Notes: generated from the letters alone by a model not told the origin. Counted from the stretch's first letter, positions 9,570-18,801 are shown. The stretch: 64,000 bases of DNA from Pseudomonas fluorescens (GCF_902497855.1 NZ_CABVHU010000004.1:310001-374000), one strand, 5' to 3'. A program made the numbers and translations.

Positions 9570-11845
9570 GCTACAACATCGCGGTACGCGCGTTGTGCGA
9601 GTTCACCGCCAAGGTCGGCGACCTTGACCTGCGCTTCACCCCGTCGCCGACTGCGCTGGAAGGCATCGTCGGGCATCGCACCGTGGCATCCCGGCGCAGC
9701 GAGGGTTACCTGAGTGAAGTCGCTCTCGAAGGCCGGTATCAAACGTTGACGGTCAAGGGCAGGGCGGACGGCTACGACCCGGGGCAAAACTGCCTGGAAG
9801 AGGTCAAGACCTATCGCGGCGACTTGAGCAAGCAGCCCGCCAACCACCGTCAACTGCACTGGGCACAGGCGAAGATCTACGGCTGGCTGATGTGCCAGAA
9901 GCTGGACCTGACCGGGATCAACCTGGCACTGGTGTATTTCGACATCGTCAGCGAAAAGGAAACCTGCCTGGTGGAGGCCTTCGGCGCGCCAGAACTGGAG
10001 CTGTTTTTCCAGCACCACTGTCGCCTGTTCCTGCAGTGGGCCGAGCAGGAAATGGCCCACCGCGAAGCACGCAATCGTGGGGCGCAGCAACTGGCATTTC
10101 CCCATGCCGACTTTCGTCCGGGGCAGCGTCATCTGGCTGAATCGGTATTCAAGGCGGTCAGTACCGGTCGCTGCCTGATGGCCCAGGCACCTACGGGGAT
10201 CGGCAAGACCGTCGGCACCTTGTTTCCAATGCTCAAGGCCCTGGCGCCGCAGCAACTGGACAAGGTGTTCTTCCTGACCGCGAAAACCCCGGGCCGCAAA
10301 CTGGCGCTGGATGCCGCGCAAGTCATTCTCGACAGTGCCGAAGCGCCACCCCTGCGGGTTCTGGAAATGATCGCCCGGGACAAGGCCTGCGAGCATCCGG
10401 ACAAAGCCTGTCACGGCGAATCCTGCCCCTTGGCCCAGGGTTTCTATGACCGATTGCCCGCGGCGCGCCAGGCCGCCAGCGAGCTGACCCTGTTGAACCA
10501 GGGCGCCTTGCGCGAGGTGGCGCTTGAACATGACGTGTGCCCGTATTACCTGAGCCAGGAAATGGCCCGCTGGGCCGATGTGGTGGTTGCCGACTACAAC
10601 TATTATTTCGATTTCAGCGCGCTGCTGTTCGGGCTGGCCCAGGCCAACAACTGGAAAGTCGCGGTGCTGGTGGACGAAGCGCATAACCTGGTGGAGCGGG
10701 GGCGGCAGATGTACAGTGCCAGCCTCGACCAATCGACCCTCAACGCGGTGCGCAAAACCGCCCCGCCAGCGTTGAAGACAGCCTTGCAGCGGGTCAACCG
10801 GCAGTGGAATGCCCTGCATGACCTGCAGCCTGGCGCCTATCAGGCGTACGACAAGGCGCCGGAAAAACTGCTCCAGGCTCTGTCGTCCTGCAGTGCGAGT
10901 ATTGGCGATTACCTGAACGATCATCCTCAAGGCCTGGACAGCGCCTTGCAAAGTTTTTACTTCGACATGCTGCAGTTTTGCCGGGTCGCCGAACTGTTCG
11001 ACGAACAGTTCCTGTTCGACATCAGCAAGCGCGACCTCGAGCGCAAGAAAAACCTCTCGCAGCTGTGCCTGCGCAACGTGGTGCCCGCCGGCTTCATCCG
11101 CCCACGCCTGACGGCGGCGCGCAGCACCGTGTTGTTTTCCGCGACCCTGAGCCCGCGCCATTACTACGCCGATCTGTTGGGCACGCCAGCGAACACGGTG
11201 TGGATCGATGTCGAATCCCCCTTTCATGCCGATCAGTTGCAAGTGCACATCGTCAGCCAGATCTCCACCCGGTTCGTTCATCGCCAGTCGTCCCTGGCGC
11301 CGATCGTCGAGCTGATCGCCAGGCAGTTCAGCCAGCGCCCCGGCAACTACCTGGCGTTTTTCAGCAGCTTCGATTATTTGCAGCAAGTGGCGCAGTTGCT
11401 GGCGCAAAGACATCCCCATATCAATCTATGGGCGCAGTCCCGAGGCATGGCGGAAGGGCAGCGCCAGGATTTTCTCGATCAGTTCACCGTCGACAGCCAG
11501 GGCATCGGTTTCGCCGTGTTGGGCGGGGCGTTTGGCGAAGGCATCGACTTGCCCGGTGCGCGCCTGATCGGTGCGTTCATTGCGACCCTGGGGCTGGCGC
11601 AACTCAACCCGGTCAACGAGCAGGTGAAATATCGCATGGCGGCGATTTTCGGTGCCGGGTATGACTACACCTACCTGTTCCCCGGGGTGCAGAAAGTGGT
11701 CCAGGCGGCGGGCCGGGTGATTCGCACCCAGCAGGACCAAGGGGTCGTCATGCTGATCGATGACCGGTTTGGCGACAGCAAGGTCAAGCAACTGCTGCCG
11801 CGCTGGTGGACGATTGCGGCAACGAATCTTCACGCTGTCGAGTAG
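9566..11845 (+). CDS. XPD/DinG-type Fe-S DNA helicase with N-terminal PD-(D/E)XK nuclease domain
   Basis: A 759-aa predicted fusion. An N-terminal RecB/Cas4-like nuclease domain has D68 (GRAD), E79-x-K81 (EEVKT) and a Q101...Y105 motif. A superfamily 2 helicase follows with Walker A (PTGIGKT, ~209-215), four cysteines near 275, 282, 287 and 325 that fit an XPD-type 4Fe-4S cluster, DEAH box 370-373, and motif VI 'QAAGRVIRT'. The GTG at 9566 overlaps the FAN1 stop (GTGA); an ATG at 9548 would add six residues. Overlap with fan1 points to a joint role in repair of branched or crosslinked DNA. All key residues look intact. Helicase polarity is expected to be 5'-3' as in XPD/DinG, but this is family knowledge. 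Confidence 0.88.
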   Translation: MSYNIAVRALCEFTAKVGDLDLRFTPSPTALEGIVGHRTVASRRSEGYLSEVALEGRYQTLTVKGRADGYDPGQNCLEEVKTYRGDLSKQPANHRQLHWAQAKIYGWLMCQKLDLTGINLALVYFDIVSEKETCLVEAFGAPELELFFQHHCRLFLQWAEQEMAHREARNRGAQQLAFPHADFRPGQRHLAESVFKAVSTGRCLMAQAPTGIGKTVGTLFPMLKALAPQQLDKVFFLTAKTPGRKLALDAAQVILDSAEAPPLRVLEMIARDKACEHPDKACHGESCPLAQGFYDRLPAARQAASELTLLNQGALREVALEHDVCPYYLSQEMARWADVVVADYNYYFDFSALLFGLAQANNWKVAVLVDEAHNLVERGRQMYSASLDQSTLNAVRKTAPPALKTALQRVNRQWNALHDLQPGAYQAYDKAPEKLLQALSSCSASIGDYLNDHPQGLDSALQSFYFDMLQFCRVAELFDEQFLFDISKRDLERKKNLSQLCLRNVVPAGFIRPRLTAARSTVLFSATLSPRHYYADLLGTPANTVWIDVESPFHADQLQVHIVSQISTRFVHRQSSLAPIVELIARQFSQRPGNYLAFFSSFDYLQQVAQLLAQRHPHINLWAQSRGMAEGQRQDFLDQFTVDSQGIGFAVLGGAFGEGIDLPGARLIGAFIATLGLAQLNPVNEQVKYRMAAIFGAGYDYTYLFPGVQKVVQAAGRVIRTQQDQGVVMLIDDRFGDSKVKQLLPRWWTIAATNLHAVE

Positions 11846-11971
11846 GAATTTTCGCAGTAAAAACATTGATATACATTGAAAAACTCAACCATTTGAACAA
11901 GTGAGGAATGTGCGCTTTAGTCATGGAGCACGTCATCACTTCAATCAAATCTTTGATAAGGAAATCAAGGT

Positions 11972-12880
11972 ATGTCAGTAGCATCGAACTACACCTACAC
12001 CCCTGAACAGGTCACGGCAGCGTTTGACGAAATAAAAGCGACGCTGTTCAGTGGCATCAAGGTCGAGGCAGTCCCCAAGATACTGGTGGTTGCCGGGATA
12101 GAGGGGGCAGGCAAAACCTATCTGCTGGAAAAAAGCCTCTTGCCCTCAAAACGTTACGACAACTATGTTCGTCTGTATCTGCCCGAATACCGAAAAAAAC
12201 ACCCTCAATACCAGGATATGATCAAACTCGGCGTGTTGCATGCCTATGAGCATACAGAGGCATTTGTCCGTGAAGTCTCCACGAAGATTTTTGCCCACGC
12301 GTTTACAGGCAAATACAACATCATCCTGGAATGCGTGTTCGAAAGTTTCGAGTTCGCGACCTTTCCTCCCACAGCAACCGCCGTCGGTTATCAGTTCGAG
12401 ATTCATATCGTTGGCTGCACACAGGAGTTCGCTTACCTGTCGAGCATCAAGCGAGCACTGAAAAGCCTTGAAGATCGGGAGATGGAAAGGTTTCTCACCC
12501 TGCCCAGGCTGAAGGCGAGCATGTGTTATTCGCAAGCGGTCATCCTGGCCTTCGAGACGGCTGCAAAGGCGATCAGCGGCTCGCAAATCAACCTGTACGA
12601 GCGCGGCTTCGGCGCGTTGAAAGAGCGGGCACTGATCGCTCAAAGTACCTACACAAAGGCGGCCGATGGTTCCGTTACCTCTACGTCCACCGAGATAAAT
12701 TTTACCTATGGCGTTTACTCCAGCATCATCGATAATCACGTCTTCGCGACTCGAGAACGGGACGAGGTTTTGAAGGAATGTCACCTGGCGCTGCTCAAAA
12801 CCCAGGCCCATGCCCAGCAGGTCCCTGATTTTGTCTACAACGCTCTGTACGCCTTCATCACCAAATACGTAAATCGATGA
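11972..12880 (+). CDS. Zeta-toxin-like P-loop protein without antitoxin
   Basis: A 302-aa protein with Walker A GIEGAGKT at 42-49, then 'LPEYRKKHPQYQDM' (~70-83) and 'NIILECVFESFE' (~116-127). These match in order the zeta/PezT kinase core (P-loop, the '..F..HP.y' segment and the 'n.iiEgt' strand). Zeta toxins phosphorylate UDP-sugars. By eye, the aspartate that acts as base in zeta/PezT is replaced here (Pro/Glu region of LPEYR), so the activity may differ. No epsilon/PezA-like antitoxin gene flanks it: upstream is the helicase gene, downstream a histidine kinase. The region before the start is AT-rich and codon use is less GC-biased than in neighbours, suggesting acquired DNA. It could also be a non-toxic housekeeping kinase. 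Confidence 0.65.
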   Translation: MSVASNYTYTPEQVTAAFDEIKATLFSGIKVEAVPKILVVAGIEGAGKTYLLEKSLLPSKRYDNYVRLYLPEYRKKHPQYQDMIKLGVLHAYEHTEAFVREVSTKIFAHAFTGKYNIILECVFESFEFATFPPTATAVGYQFEIHIVGCTQEFAYLSSIKRALKSLEDREMERFLTLPRLKASMCYSQAVILAFETAAKAISGSQINLYERGFGALKERALIAQSTYTKAADGSVTSTSTEINFTYGVYSSIIDNHVFATRERDEVLKECHLALLKTQAHAQQVPDFVYNALYAFITKYVNR

Positions 12881-12965
12881 CACTGGCGACGAATTTCGGT
12901 TTTCGTCTTTCCAAACTGGCGCTTTGTCGCATACTCCACAAAAGCAATGATGATGTGAGGGATCA

Positions 12966-14888
12966 ATGAGCGTAGATCGTAGGAAAGCCACCACCATAGA
13001 TGACAGTCGTTTCCGTCTGTTGATCGATGCTGTGATTGACTATGCGATCTACATGATTGATCCCGATGGCGTCATCACCAGCTGGAACGCCGGCGCCAGG
13101 CGTTTCAAGGGGTACGAGGAGGCGGAGATCCTCGGCAAGCACTTCTCGCGTTTCTACACCGAAGAGGATCGACGCGCGGGTATGCCCCAGCGCGCATTGA
13201 ACACGGCTATCACCGAAGGGCGTTTCGAGGGCGAAGGCTGGCGGGTGCGCAAGGACGGTACGCACTTCTGGTGCCACGTGGTCATCGACCCGATTATCGA
13301 CCCGTCGGGCACGTTGCTGGGATTCGCCAAGATCACCCGGGACCTGACCGACCGCAAGATGGCCGAAGAGACCCTCAAGCAAAGCGAGCAGCAATTTCGC
13401 CTGCTGGTGCAAAGCGTCACGGATTACGCGATCTATATGCTCGCCCCGGACGGACGCCTGACTAACTGGAATCTCGGGGCCCAGCGGATCAAGGGCTACT
13501 TGCCCGAAGAGGTGATCGGGCAACATTTTTCGATGTTTTATACCCCGGAGGACCGCGAGGCCGGCGAGCCGCAACGGACCCTGTCCATTGCCATCCGTGA
13601 TGGGCGGTTCGAAAACAAAGGCTGGCGCGTGCGTAAGGACGGGACGCGGTTTTTGGCGCACGTCGTGGTCGATCCGATCTGGGGCGATACCGGCACTTTG
13701 CTCGGTTTTGCCAAGATTACCCGTGATATCACCGAGGTCACTCAGGCCCAGCAAGTCCTCGAGCAAACACGCGAGGCGCTGTTCCAGGCGCAGAAGATGC
13801 AAGCCATCGGCCAGCTCACCGGGGGCATTGCCCATGACTTCAACAACCTGTTGACGGTGATCCTGGGCAATCTGGAAATAGTCCGCAAGCGCATGGGGGA
13901 CGATACGCGCATTGCCCGGCTGGTGGATAACGCCACCCAGGGCGCGTTACGTGGCGTATCGCTGACCCAGCGCATGCTGGCGTTTGCCAGGCGCCAGGAG
14001 CTCAAGGCCGAACCCATCGAGATTCCGACGCTGATCCAAGGCATCTCCGGCTTGTTGCGCAGCTCCCTGGGGCCTTCCGTGGTCCTTGAAACCCGATTTT
14101 CACCCGAACTCGAACCGGTCCTCGCCGACGTCAATCAGCTTGAACTGGCGGTACTGAACCTGGCGACCAACGCCCGGGATGCCATGCCCCATGGCGGGAA
14201 ACTGGTGATCAGCGCCCGAACGGAAGAGGTTCGCGACCAACTCCAATTTACCCCGATGAAGGGCCGCTATGTCTGCCTGAGTGTCAGTGACACGGGGGAA
14301 GGCATGGATGAGACTACGCTGGCCTCGGCGATGGACCCGTTCTTCACCACCAAGGGGGTGGGTAAAGGCACGGGCCTGGGGTTGTCGATGGTGCATGGTT
14401 TTATCGAACAACTGGGCGGGCGATTCATACTCAAGAGCGAGAAAGACGCAGGCACGACGGCAGAACTGTGGATACCCGTCGCCACGACCGGTTCGGTTGT
14501 CATGCCCGCTACCGACGAAGACACCGCACCGCCGGTGCCTCGCCTATGTGTGCTGGTGGTGGACGACGACAGCCTGGTGTTGACCAGTACCTGCCTGTTG
14601 CTCGAAGACCTCGGGCATCGGGTGATCAGCGCGGTGTCCGGGGCGCTGGCGCTGAAAGCGCTCGACGCCGAGCCAGCCATCGACCTGGTCATTACCGACA
14701 TGGCCATGCCGCAGATGAATGGGGCGCAACTGGCGCAGGCCATCCGTACCATCAAACCCGACCTGCCGATCATTCTCGCCACCGGCTACGCCGAACGACT
14801 GGAAGGCTTTGCGACCCAACTCCCGCGGCTGTCCAAACCCTATACCCAACTCAATCTGGTGGAGATCATCGCCTCGACCATGAAATGA
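12966..14888 (+). CDS. PAS-PAS hybrid sensor histidine kinase with receiver domain
   Basis: A 640-aa soluble hybrid kinase. Two similar PAS domains lie at about 12-125 and 145-260, each with the 'DYAIYM..PDG....WN.GA.r.KGY' start and a '..G..W.V.KDGT.F' strand. The dimerisation/phosphoacceptor helix has H290 (IAHDFNN), then an HATPase domain (N box 'LNLATNARDA', G boxes 'GEGMD' and 'GTGLGLS') and a C-terminal receiver with D578 (VITDMAMP). There are no membrane helices, so the signal is sensed in the cytoplasm. RBS-like GTGAGG precedes the ATG. No cognate regulator is adjacent. The signal cannot be told; the close similarity of the two PAS units suggests internal duplication. Confidence 0.88.
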   Translation: MSVDRRKATTIDDSRFRLLIDAVIDYAIYMIDPDGVITSWNAGARRFKGYEEAEILGKHFSRFYTEEDRRAGMPQRALNTAITEGRFEGEGWRVRKDGTHFWCHVVIDPIIDPSGTLLGFAKITRDLTDRKMAEETLKQSEQQFRLLVQSVTDYAIYMLAPDGRLTNWNLGAQRIKGYLPEEVIGQHFSMFYTPEDREAGEPQRTLSIAIRDGRFENKGWRVRKDGTRFLAHVVVDPIWGDTGTLLGFAKITRDITEVTQAQQVLEQTREALFQAQKMQAIGQLTGGIAHDFNNLLTVILGNLEIVRKRMGDDTRIARLVDNATQGALRGVSLTQRMLAFARRQELKAEPIEIPTLIQGISGLLRSSLGPSVVLETRFSPELEPVLADVNQLELAVLNLATNARDAMPHGGKLVISARTEEVRDQLQFTPMKGRYVCLSVSDTGEGMDETTLASAMDPFFTTKGVGKGTGLGLSMVHGFIEQLGGRFILKSEKDAGTTAELWIPVATTGSVVMPATDEDTAPPVPRLCVLVVDDDSLVLTSTCLLLEDLGHRVISAVSGALALKALDAEPAIDLVITDMAMPQMNGAQLAQAIRTIKPDLPIILATGYAERLEGFATQLPRLSKPYTQLNLVEIIASTMK

Positions 14889-14934
14889 TCACCGCACCAC
14901 TGCATACCGCTGGATTGTGGAAAACGCCAAACCC

Positions 14935-15026
14935 CTGTTGTAGGAGCCGGCTTGCTGGCGAAGGCGTCTGCATGGGCGCCGCAAGGCTCAAGGCCGCCTT
15001 CGCTGGCAAGCCAGCTCCTACAGGGA
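14935..15026. repeat. REPIN (inverted REP pair)
   Basis: Left REP begins with TGTAGGAGCCGGCTTGC at 14939; the right inverted REP ends GCTCCTACAGGG at about 15025. The central segment (GCGTCTGCATGGGCGCCGC) is almost identical to that of the B-type units of the array at 30938-31288, showing a common recent source. Located between convergent genes. Confidence 0.9.
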
Positions 15027-15044
15027 TCACCTGTGTACAGAACA

Positions 15045-15284
15045 TCAGGTCGCGGAGTGCGCATTCTTCCTGAAACCGCGCAGGTTCATGGCGCACAGGC
15101 AAAACTGCAACACGATCAGGGCATAGGCCTGGGTGTGGTAGCCCCATATCACCCATAACACGTTGCTCACGATAAAACAGATGAAGCCCGAGACCCGGCG
15201 TTCGGAATTTTGCGAACCGATCAGCCACGCTGCCAGCACCGTGACCAGCATGGCTGGCCATTGCACCCAATCGAGATAGTCCAT
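15045..15284 (-). CDS. Small membrane protein, three predicted helices
   Basis: A 79-aa hydrophobic protein. Predicted membrane segments lie at about 8-24 (WPAMLVTVLAAWLIG), 31-48 and 52-66, followed by a basic C-terminal tail (RGFRKN). AAGGGG lies about 6 bases before the ATG. The layout resembles half-transporter-sized SemiSWEET/PQ-loop-like proteins, but no PQ motif is seen, so I leave the function open. It is transcribed divergently from the membrane protein gene that follows. Confidence 0.6.
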   Translation of the reverse strand: MDYLDWVQWPAMLVTVLAAWLIGSQNSERRVSGFICFIVSNVLWVIWGYHTQAYALIVLQFCLCAMNLRGFRKNAHSAT

Positions 15285-15368
15285 TGCTGACCCCTTGTGT
15301 TGTCAATCCAGCTGAACTTGTCGGCAGCGGTTTCTTCTAAAGGTCTTTGCAGCCTTCGGGTGATTCCT

Positions 15369-15905
15369 GTGCCAAGAATACTGACCGAGACCCCGGCCGA
15401 AGAAACCCTGACCGAACACAATGCCAAAATGTTTGGTTCGCCCAAGGAGCGCCTGGATTTCTATCGCAGGGAAATCCAGTACGAAACCAGCATTCTGGCC
15501 AATCGCACCGACGCCTACCTGGCCGCGCAATCGTTTTTGCTGATCGCGTTCGCTTCCTGCATGTCTAACCTCAATCCGGAATGGGGCAAGCTCTTTACCC
15601 TGGTGGTGCCGCCATTCCTGGCATTGTTGGGGGTGCTCAGTTCGCTCAACGCGTGGCCCGGCATTCGCGCGGCATACGACATTATTGATCATTGGCATTT
15701 CAAGCAGAGTGAGTTGTTGCGTAGCGAACCCTTGATGGGCCTCGCCTATGATGAATCGCCGTTGTTCAGCGAGATGGAATCGTCCCATAAGGGCTACCGC
15801 AAATCCTTGTTGTTTTCGGTGCGTACGCCGTGGATTTTCGCCACCTTCTGGGTGTTGCTGGGCAGCTATGCGGTTTATATCCAGGTGACGAATCCCGGTG
15901 GATGA
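15369..15905 (+). CDS. Hypothetical membrane protein
   Basis: I do not recognise this family. From a GTG at 15369 the product is 178 aa. It has an acidic/helical N terminus (PKERLDFYRREIQYETSIL), two closely spaced membrane segments (about 53-68 and 77-95), a loop rich in charged residues, and a last membrane segment near residues 155-173. The frame is open upstream to 15297 and an ATG exists at 15429 (MFGSPKERL); none has a clear ribosome site, so the start is uncertain. The arrangement of helices around an amphipathic middle resembles small RipA-like or SLATT-type membrane proteins only loosely. Confidence 0.5.
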   Translation: MPRILTETPAEETLTEHNAKMFGSPKERLDFYRREIQYETSILANRTDAYLAAQSFLLIAFASCMSNLNPEWGKLFTLVVPPFLALLGVLSSLNAWPGIRAAYDIIDHWHFKQSELLRSEPLMGLAYDESPLFSEMESSHKGYRKSLLFSVRTPWIFATFWVLLGSYAVYIQVTNPGG

Positions 15906-15942
15906 ACCGAGCGGAAAAAGGTCGGTGGGTCATCTGGAGAAC

Positions 15943-16042
15943 CCCTGTAGGAGCCAGCTCGCGATGGACTAAAGAACAGCGCGTTCATTCAGACAACACG
16001 CATTATCGTTGTCGTCCATCGCTAGCAAGCTAGCTCCTACAA
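15943..16042. repeat. Diverged REP pair
   Basis: CCTGTAGGAGCCAGCTCGCGATGG at about 15944 faces GCTAGCAAGCTAGCTCCTAC ending at 16041. The inner flanks are also complementary (CGATGGAC... with GTCCATCG), giving one long imperfect hairpin between convergent genes. Confidence 0.75.
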
Positions 16043-16077
16043 GTGTCCGCCCGCTTTGCCAGAGGCAGAACGCACCA

Positions 16078-16554
16078 TCAAGCCGCCAGGTTGCCCGCGC
16101 TCATTTCTTTCTTGTACTGGGCCTTCAAGGTTTCCATTTGCGCCCCCAGCTCTTCGAGGGTGGCTTTACCCAACAGCTTTTTCGCCTGAGGAAACATCTC
16201 AGTCTCTTCCTCTTCGATATGATGCTCCAGCAGTTCCTTGACCACTTTCACCCGACCGGCGAATTCGGGAGTAGAGGGGTCGGTGACTTTCAAATCGGGC
16301 AGCACCAGCGAATCGACCGTGCGATGTTCTTCCTTGGCTTCGTAATACATCACGTCCTGCTCCTTGCCCCCGGCTTTCTTGTACGCCGGGTACAAGACTT
16401 CTTCTTCCAGACGGGTATGAATGGCGATCTCCATTTCCAGCTTGGCCAGCAGTTCACCGCGTTTCTTGATACCACGCTCGGTGGATTCGCTTAATTGGGT
16501 CAGGATGCCTTTTACGCGTTCATGGTCGGCTTTCAACAGGTCAATGGCGTTCAT
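16078..16554 (-). CDS. Hemerythrin HHE-domain protein
   Basis: A 158-aa all-helical protein whose spaced His and Glu residues fit a di-iron hemerythrin-like bundle: H11 in 'LKADHERVK', H47 in 'AIHTRLEEEVLYPA', H78 in 'KEEHRTV' and H112/H113 in 'LLEHHIEEEETEMFP'. The ATG at 16554 (MNAIDLL) is preferred over one five codons upstream, since GAGAG is well placed before it. In bacteria such proteins bind O2, NO or iron, or serve in stress protection; the ligand here is not predictable. It is a single gene with its own AT-rich upstream region. Confidence 0.85.
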   Translation of the reverse strand: MNAIDLLKADHERVKGILTQLSESTERGIKKRGELLAKLEMEIAIHTRLEEEVLYPAYKKAGGKEQDVMYYEAKEEHRTVDSLVLPDLKVTDPSTPEFAGRVKVVKELLEHHIEEEETEMFPQAKKLLGKATLEELGAQMETLKAQYKKEMSAGNLAA

Positions 16555-16569
16555 GGTCGAGTCTCTCAA

Positions 16570-16895
16570 CTAGTCAGGGGGATGAGCGCGAACGGTCTCA
16601 AGGCCGAAGGTCGCTCCTGGTACTGGAGCATTTGTCGTGCCGGTTATTGTTGTTTTTTAATTTATATATAAATCAATAAGATAAGTCAGTTGATGGCAAA
16701 CTGAAGTCGTGCAGGCTGCATGAGTCTGGAAATTGACTCATGCACTTCGCGGCGTCGCCTTTTACCCCTGTTCATAGCGTGATTTCAGCCTTGACCGCTG
16801 ATCTGATTCGCCAATCATGCAACTGAACTCGCGGTTCTGCCTCGCTCCCTTAATACAGACAACCGATGTCTTTATTGACCAGTGAGGATGTAGCC
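16570..16895. other. Divergent intergenic region with a perfect inverted repeat
   Basis: This 326-bp stretch between the divergent hemerythrin and alcohol dehydrogenase genes contains no gene. It has an AT-rich block near 16649-16680 and a perfect 10-bp inverted repeat, TGCATGAGTC (16717-16726) and GACTCATGCA (16735-16744), with an 8-bp spacer. No T tract follows on either side, so an operator or mRNA hairpin is more likely than a terminator. Confidence 0.5.
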
Positions 16896-18119
16896 ATGCG
16901 CGCAATGACTTACCACGGAGCCCATGACGTCAAAATCGAAACGGTGCCCGATCCCGCTATTGAAGCACCCGACGACATCATTCTGCGGGTGACGGCCACC
17001 GCCATCTGCGGTTCGGATTTGCATTTGTATCGAGGCAAGATTCCGACCGTGGAGCACGGCGACATTTTTGGTCATGAGTTCATGGGCATCGTCGAAGAAA
17101 CCGGCTCGGCGGTGACGGCCGTGCAGCGCGGTGATCGGGTGGTGATCCCGTTCGTGATCGCGTGCGGCGAGTGCTTCTTTTGCCAGCGTGACTTGTTCGC
17201 CAGTTGTGAAACCACCAATACCGGCCGTGGCGCCATCATCAATAAAAAGGCGATTCCACCACCCGCGGCCTTGTTCGGCTTCAGTCGCCTGTACGGCGGC
17301 ATACCGGGAGGGCAGGCCGAACTGGTTCGGGTGCCGAAGGCCAACACCGGGCCCTTCAAGATTCCCGGGCTGCTGGCGGACGAGAAAGTGTTGTTCCTGT
17401 CGGACATCCTGCCGACAGCGTGGCAGGCGGTGCTCAACACCGGGATCGGGCCGGGTTCGAGCATTGCGATCTATGGCGCCGGGCCGGTGGGGCTATTGAG
17501 TGCGGCGTGCGCGAAGATGTTCGGTGCCGAGCAAATCTTCATGGTCGACCATCACGACTATCGGCTGGCCTATGCCCAGCGCACCTATGGTGTGATTCCG
17601 ATCAACTTTGATGACGATGATGATCCCGCTGACACCATCATTCGGCAGACGGCGGGCAGCCGGGGGGTGGACGCGGTGATCGACGCCGTAGGGTTCGAAG
17701 CCAAGGGCAGTACCACGGAAACGCTGCTCGCCACGCTGAAACTCGAAGGCAGCAGCGGCAAGGCGCTACGCCAGTGCATCGCCGCCGTGCGCCGGGGTGG
17801 GGTGGTGAGTGTGCCAGGCGTCTATTCCGGTTTTATCCACGGTTTCCTGTTCGGCGATGCCTTCGACAAGGGCCTGACGTTCAAAATGGGCCAGACCCAT
17901 GTGCAGCGCTATTTGCCGGAGCTGCTCGGGCACATTGAAACCGGACGCCTGCAACCGGAGGCGATCATCACTCACCGCATGTCCCTGGAGCAGGTGGCCG
18001 AGGGATACAGGATTTTCGACAAGAAACAGGAGGAATGCCGCAAGGTGATTCTCACGCCGGGGTCCAGTGATGTGCCGCTGACCGAAACCGTGGAGGTCAC
18101 CCCGATACCAGCGTTATAG
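16896..18119 (+). CDS. Zinc-dependent alcohol dehydrogenase (FdhA/ADH family, MDR superfamily)
   Basis: A 407-aa medium-chain dehydrogenase. The catalytic-zinc ligands are visible as C in '[13 protein letters not shown]', H-E in 'GHEFMG', and the structural-zinc loop '[15 protein letters not shown]'. The NAD(P) site is 'GAGPVGLL'. The insert '[23 protein letters not shown]' and the long C-terminal half resemble glutathione-independent formaldehyde-dehydrogenase-like enzymes, where it precedes a GGQAE loop. The ATG at 16896 is used because GTGAGGA precedes it at good distance. It is a single gene. The substrate cannot be fixed from the sequence; formaldehyde or another small alcohol/aldehyde is an inference. 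Confidence 0.85.
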   Translation: MRAMTYHGAHDVKIETVPDPAIEAPDDIILRVTATAICGSDLHLYRGKIPTVEHGDIFGHEFMGIVEETGSAVTAVQRGDRVVIPFVIACGECFFCQRDLFASCETTNTGRGAIINKKAIPPPAALFGFSRLYGGIPGGQAELVRVPKANTGPFKIPGLLADEKVLFLSDILPTAWQAVLNTGIGPGSSIAIYGAGPVGLLSAACAKMFGAEQIFMVDHHDYRLAYAQRTYGVIPINFDDDDDPADTIIRQTAGSRGVDAVIDAVGFEAKGSTTETLLATLKLEGSSGKALRQCIAAVRRGGVVSVPGVYSGFIHGFLFGDAFDKGLTFKMGQTHVQRYLPELLGHIETGRLQPEAIITHRMSLEQVAEGYRIFDKKQEECRKVILTPGSSDVPLTETVEVTPIPAL

Positions 18120-18147
18120 GTTCCATTCACTCCTGGCGCCGAATCGA

Positions 18148-18305
18148 CTGTAGGAGCTGGCTTGCCAGCGAAGGCATTTTTATAGGCGCTGTATGGCTCA
18201 AGGACGCCTTCGCTGGCAAGCCAGCTCCTACAAGGGATCTTTGCCGGCTCGGGATCTTTACGGCCCCGAGTACTTGTGGGAGCGAGCCTGCTCGCGAAGA
18301 GGCCG
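18148..18305. repeat. REPIN plus single REP
   Basis: An inverted pair spans 18148 (CTGTAGGAGCTGGCTTGCC) to 18232 (GCCAGCTCCTACAAGG). A lone REP of the other subtype, TGTGGGAGCGAGCCTGCTCG, lies at 18275-18305. They lie between convergent genes. Confidence 0.85.
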
Positions 18306-18318
18306 CGTACAACCGCCG

Positions 18319-18615
18319 TTAAACCCTGGATTCGGTTTCCCGGTGCAACCGTTGCGCATTTTGCGTTGACGCCGAAACCGGCGGGAAATCTGCGTTGAGC
18401 ACGCGCAAGTGTTCGATCGCTTCCTGGAACTTCAGGTTGGCCTTCCTGCGTATTTCCAGATAGCGATCGAACAGCTCCCCATCCATGTCGCTGTCCTCAA
18501 GCAACTCGAAGGCGCTACGGCTGAGCGCCTGGGCCTCGGCAAACATCTGACGATTGCGTTCCAGGGCGAAGGCCCGGCAGGCTTTGATTTCTTCGCAGGT
18601 TGAATAGTGAATCAT
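18319..18615 (-). CDS. Conserved small hypothetical protein, helical
   Basis: A 98-aa charged, predicted all-helical protein (MIHYSTCEEIKACRAFALER...). No signal peptide or membrane helix is seen and I do not recognise the family. The ATG at 18615 is chosen because AAGGTG stands 6 bases before it; the frame is open further upstream but that part is not protein-like. It is a monocistronic gene, divergently placed from nothing obvious. Function unknown. Confidence 0.6.
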   Translation of the reverse strand: MIHYSTCEEIKACRAFALERNRQMFAEAQALSRSAFELLEDSDMDGELFDRYLEIRRKANLKFQEAIEHLRVLNADFPPVSASTQNAQRLHRETESRV

Positions 18616-18801
18616 GACCAGCACCTTATTTTTCGAGGTCCCTTTTAATAGGCTTGGAGCCTCAGGGGAACCAAACCTGCACCATCGCGCCATACGAAAG
18701 TCGGGCGGGACTAAGCGTGTGACCCGCCGGATCGCCCAAGGATTTCAAATTTATGAAGGCGAAAATTCGATAATTCCGGTGGTAAAAGCCCGGGGGTAAA
18801 A

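Noticed and set aside
9539..11419. 626-codon open frame opposite the Fe-S helicase
   Set aside because: Antisense shadow; the plus-strand product has complete helicase motifs.
14935..15026. Rho-independent terminator after the hybrid kinase
   Set aside because: The hairpin is a REPIN; no T tract follows on either strand.
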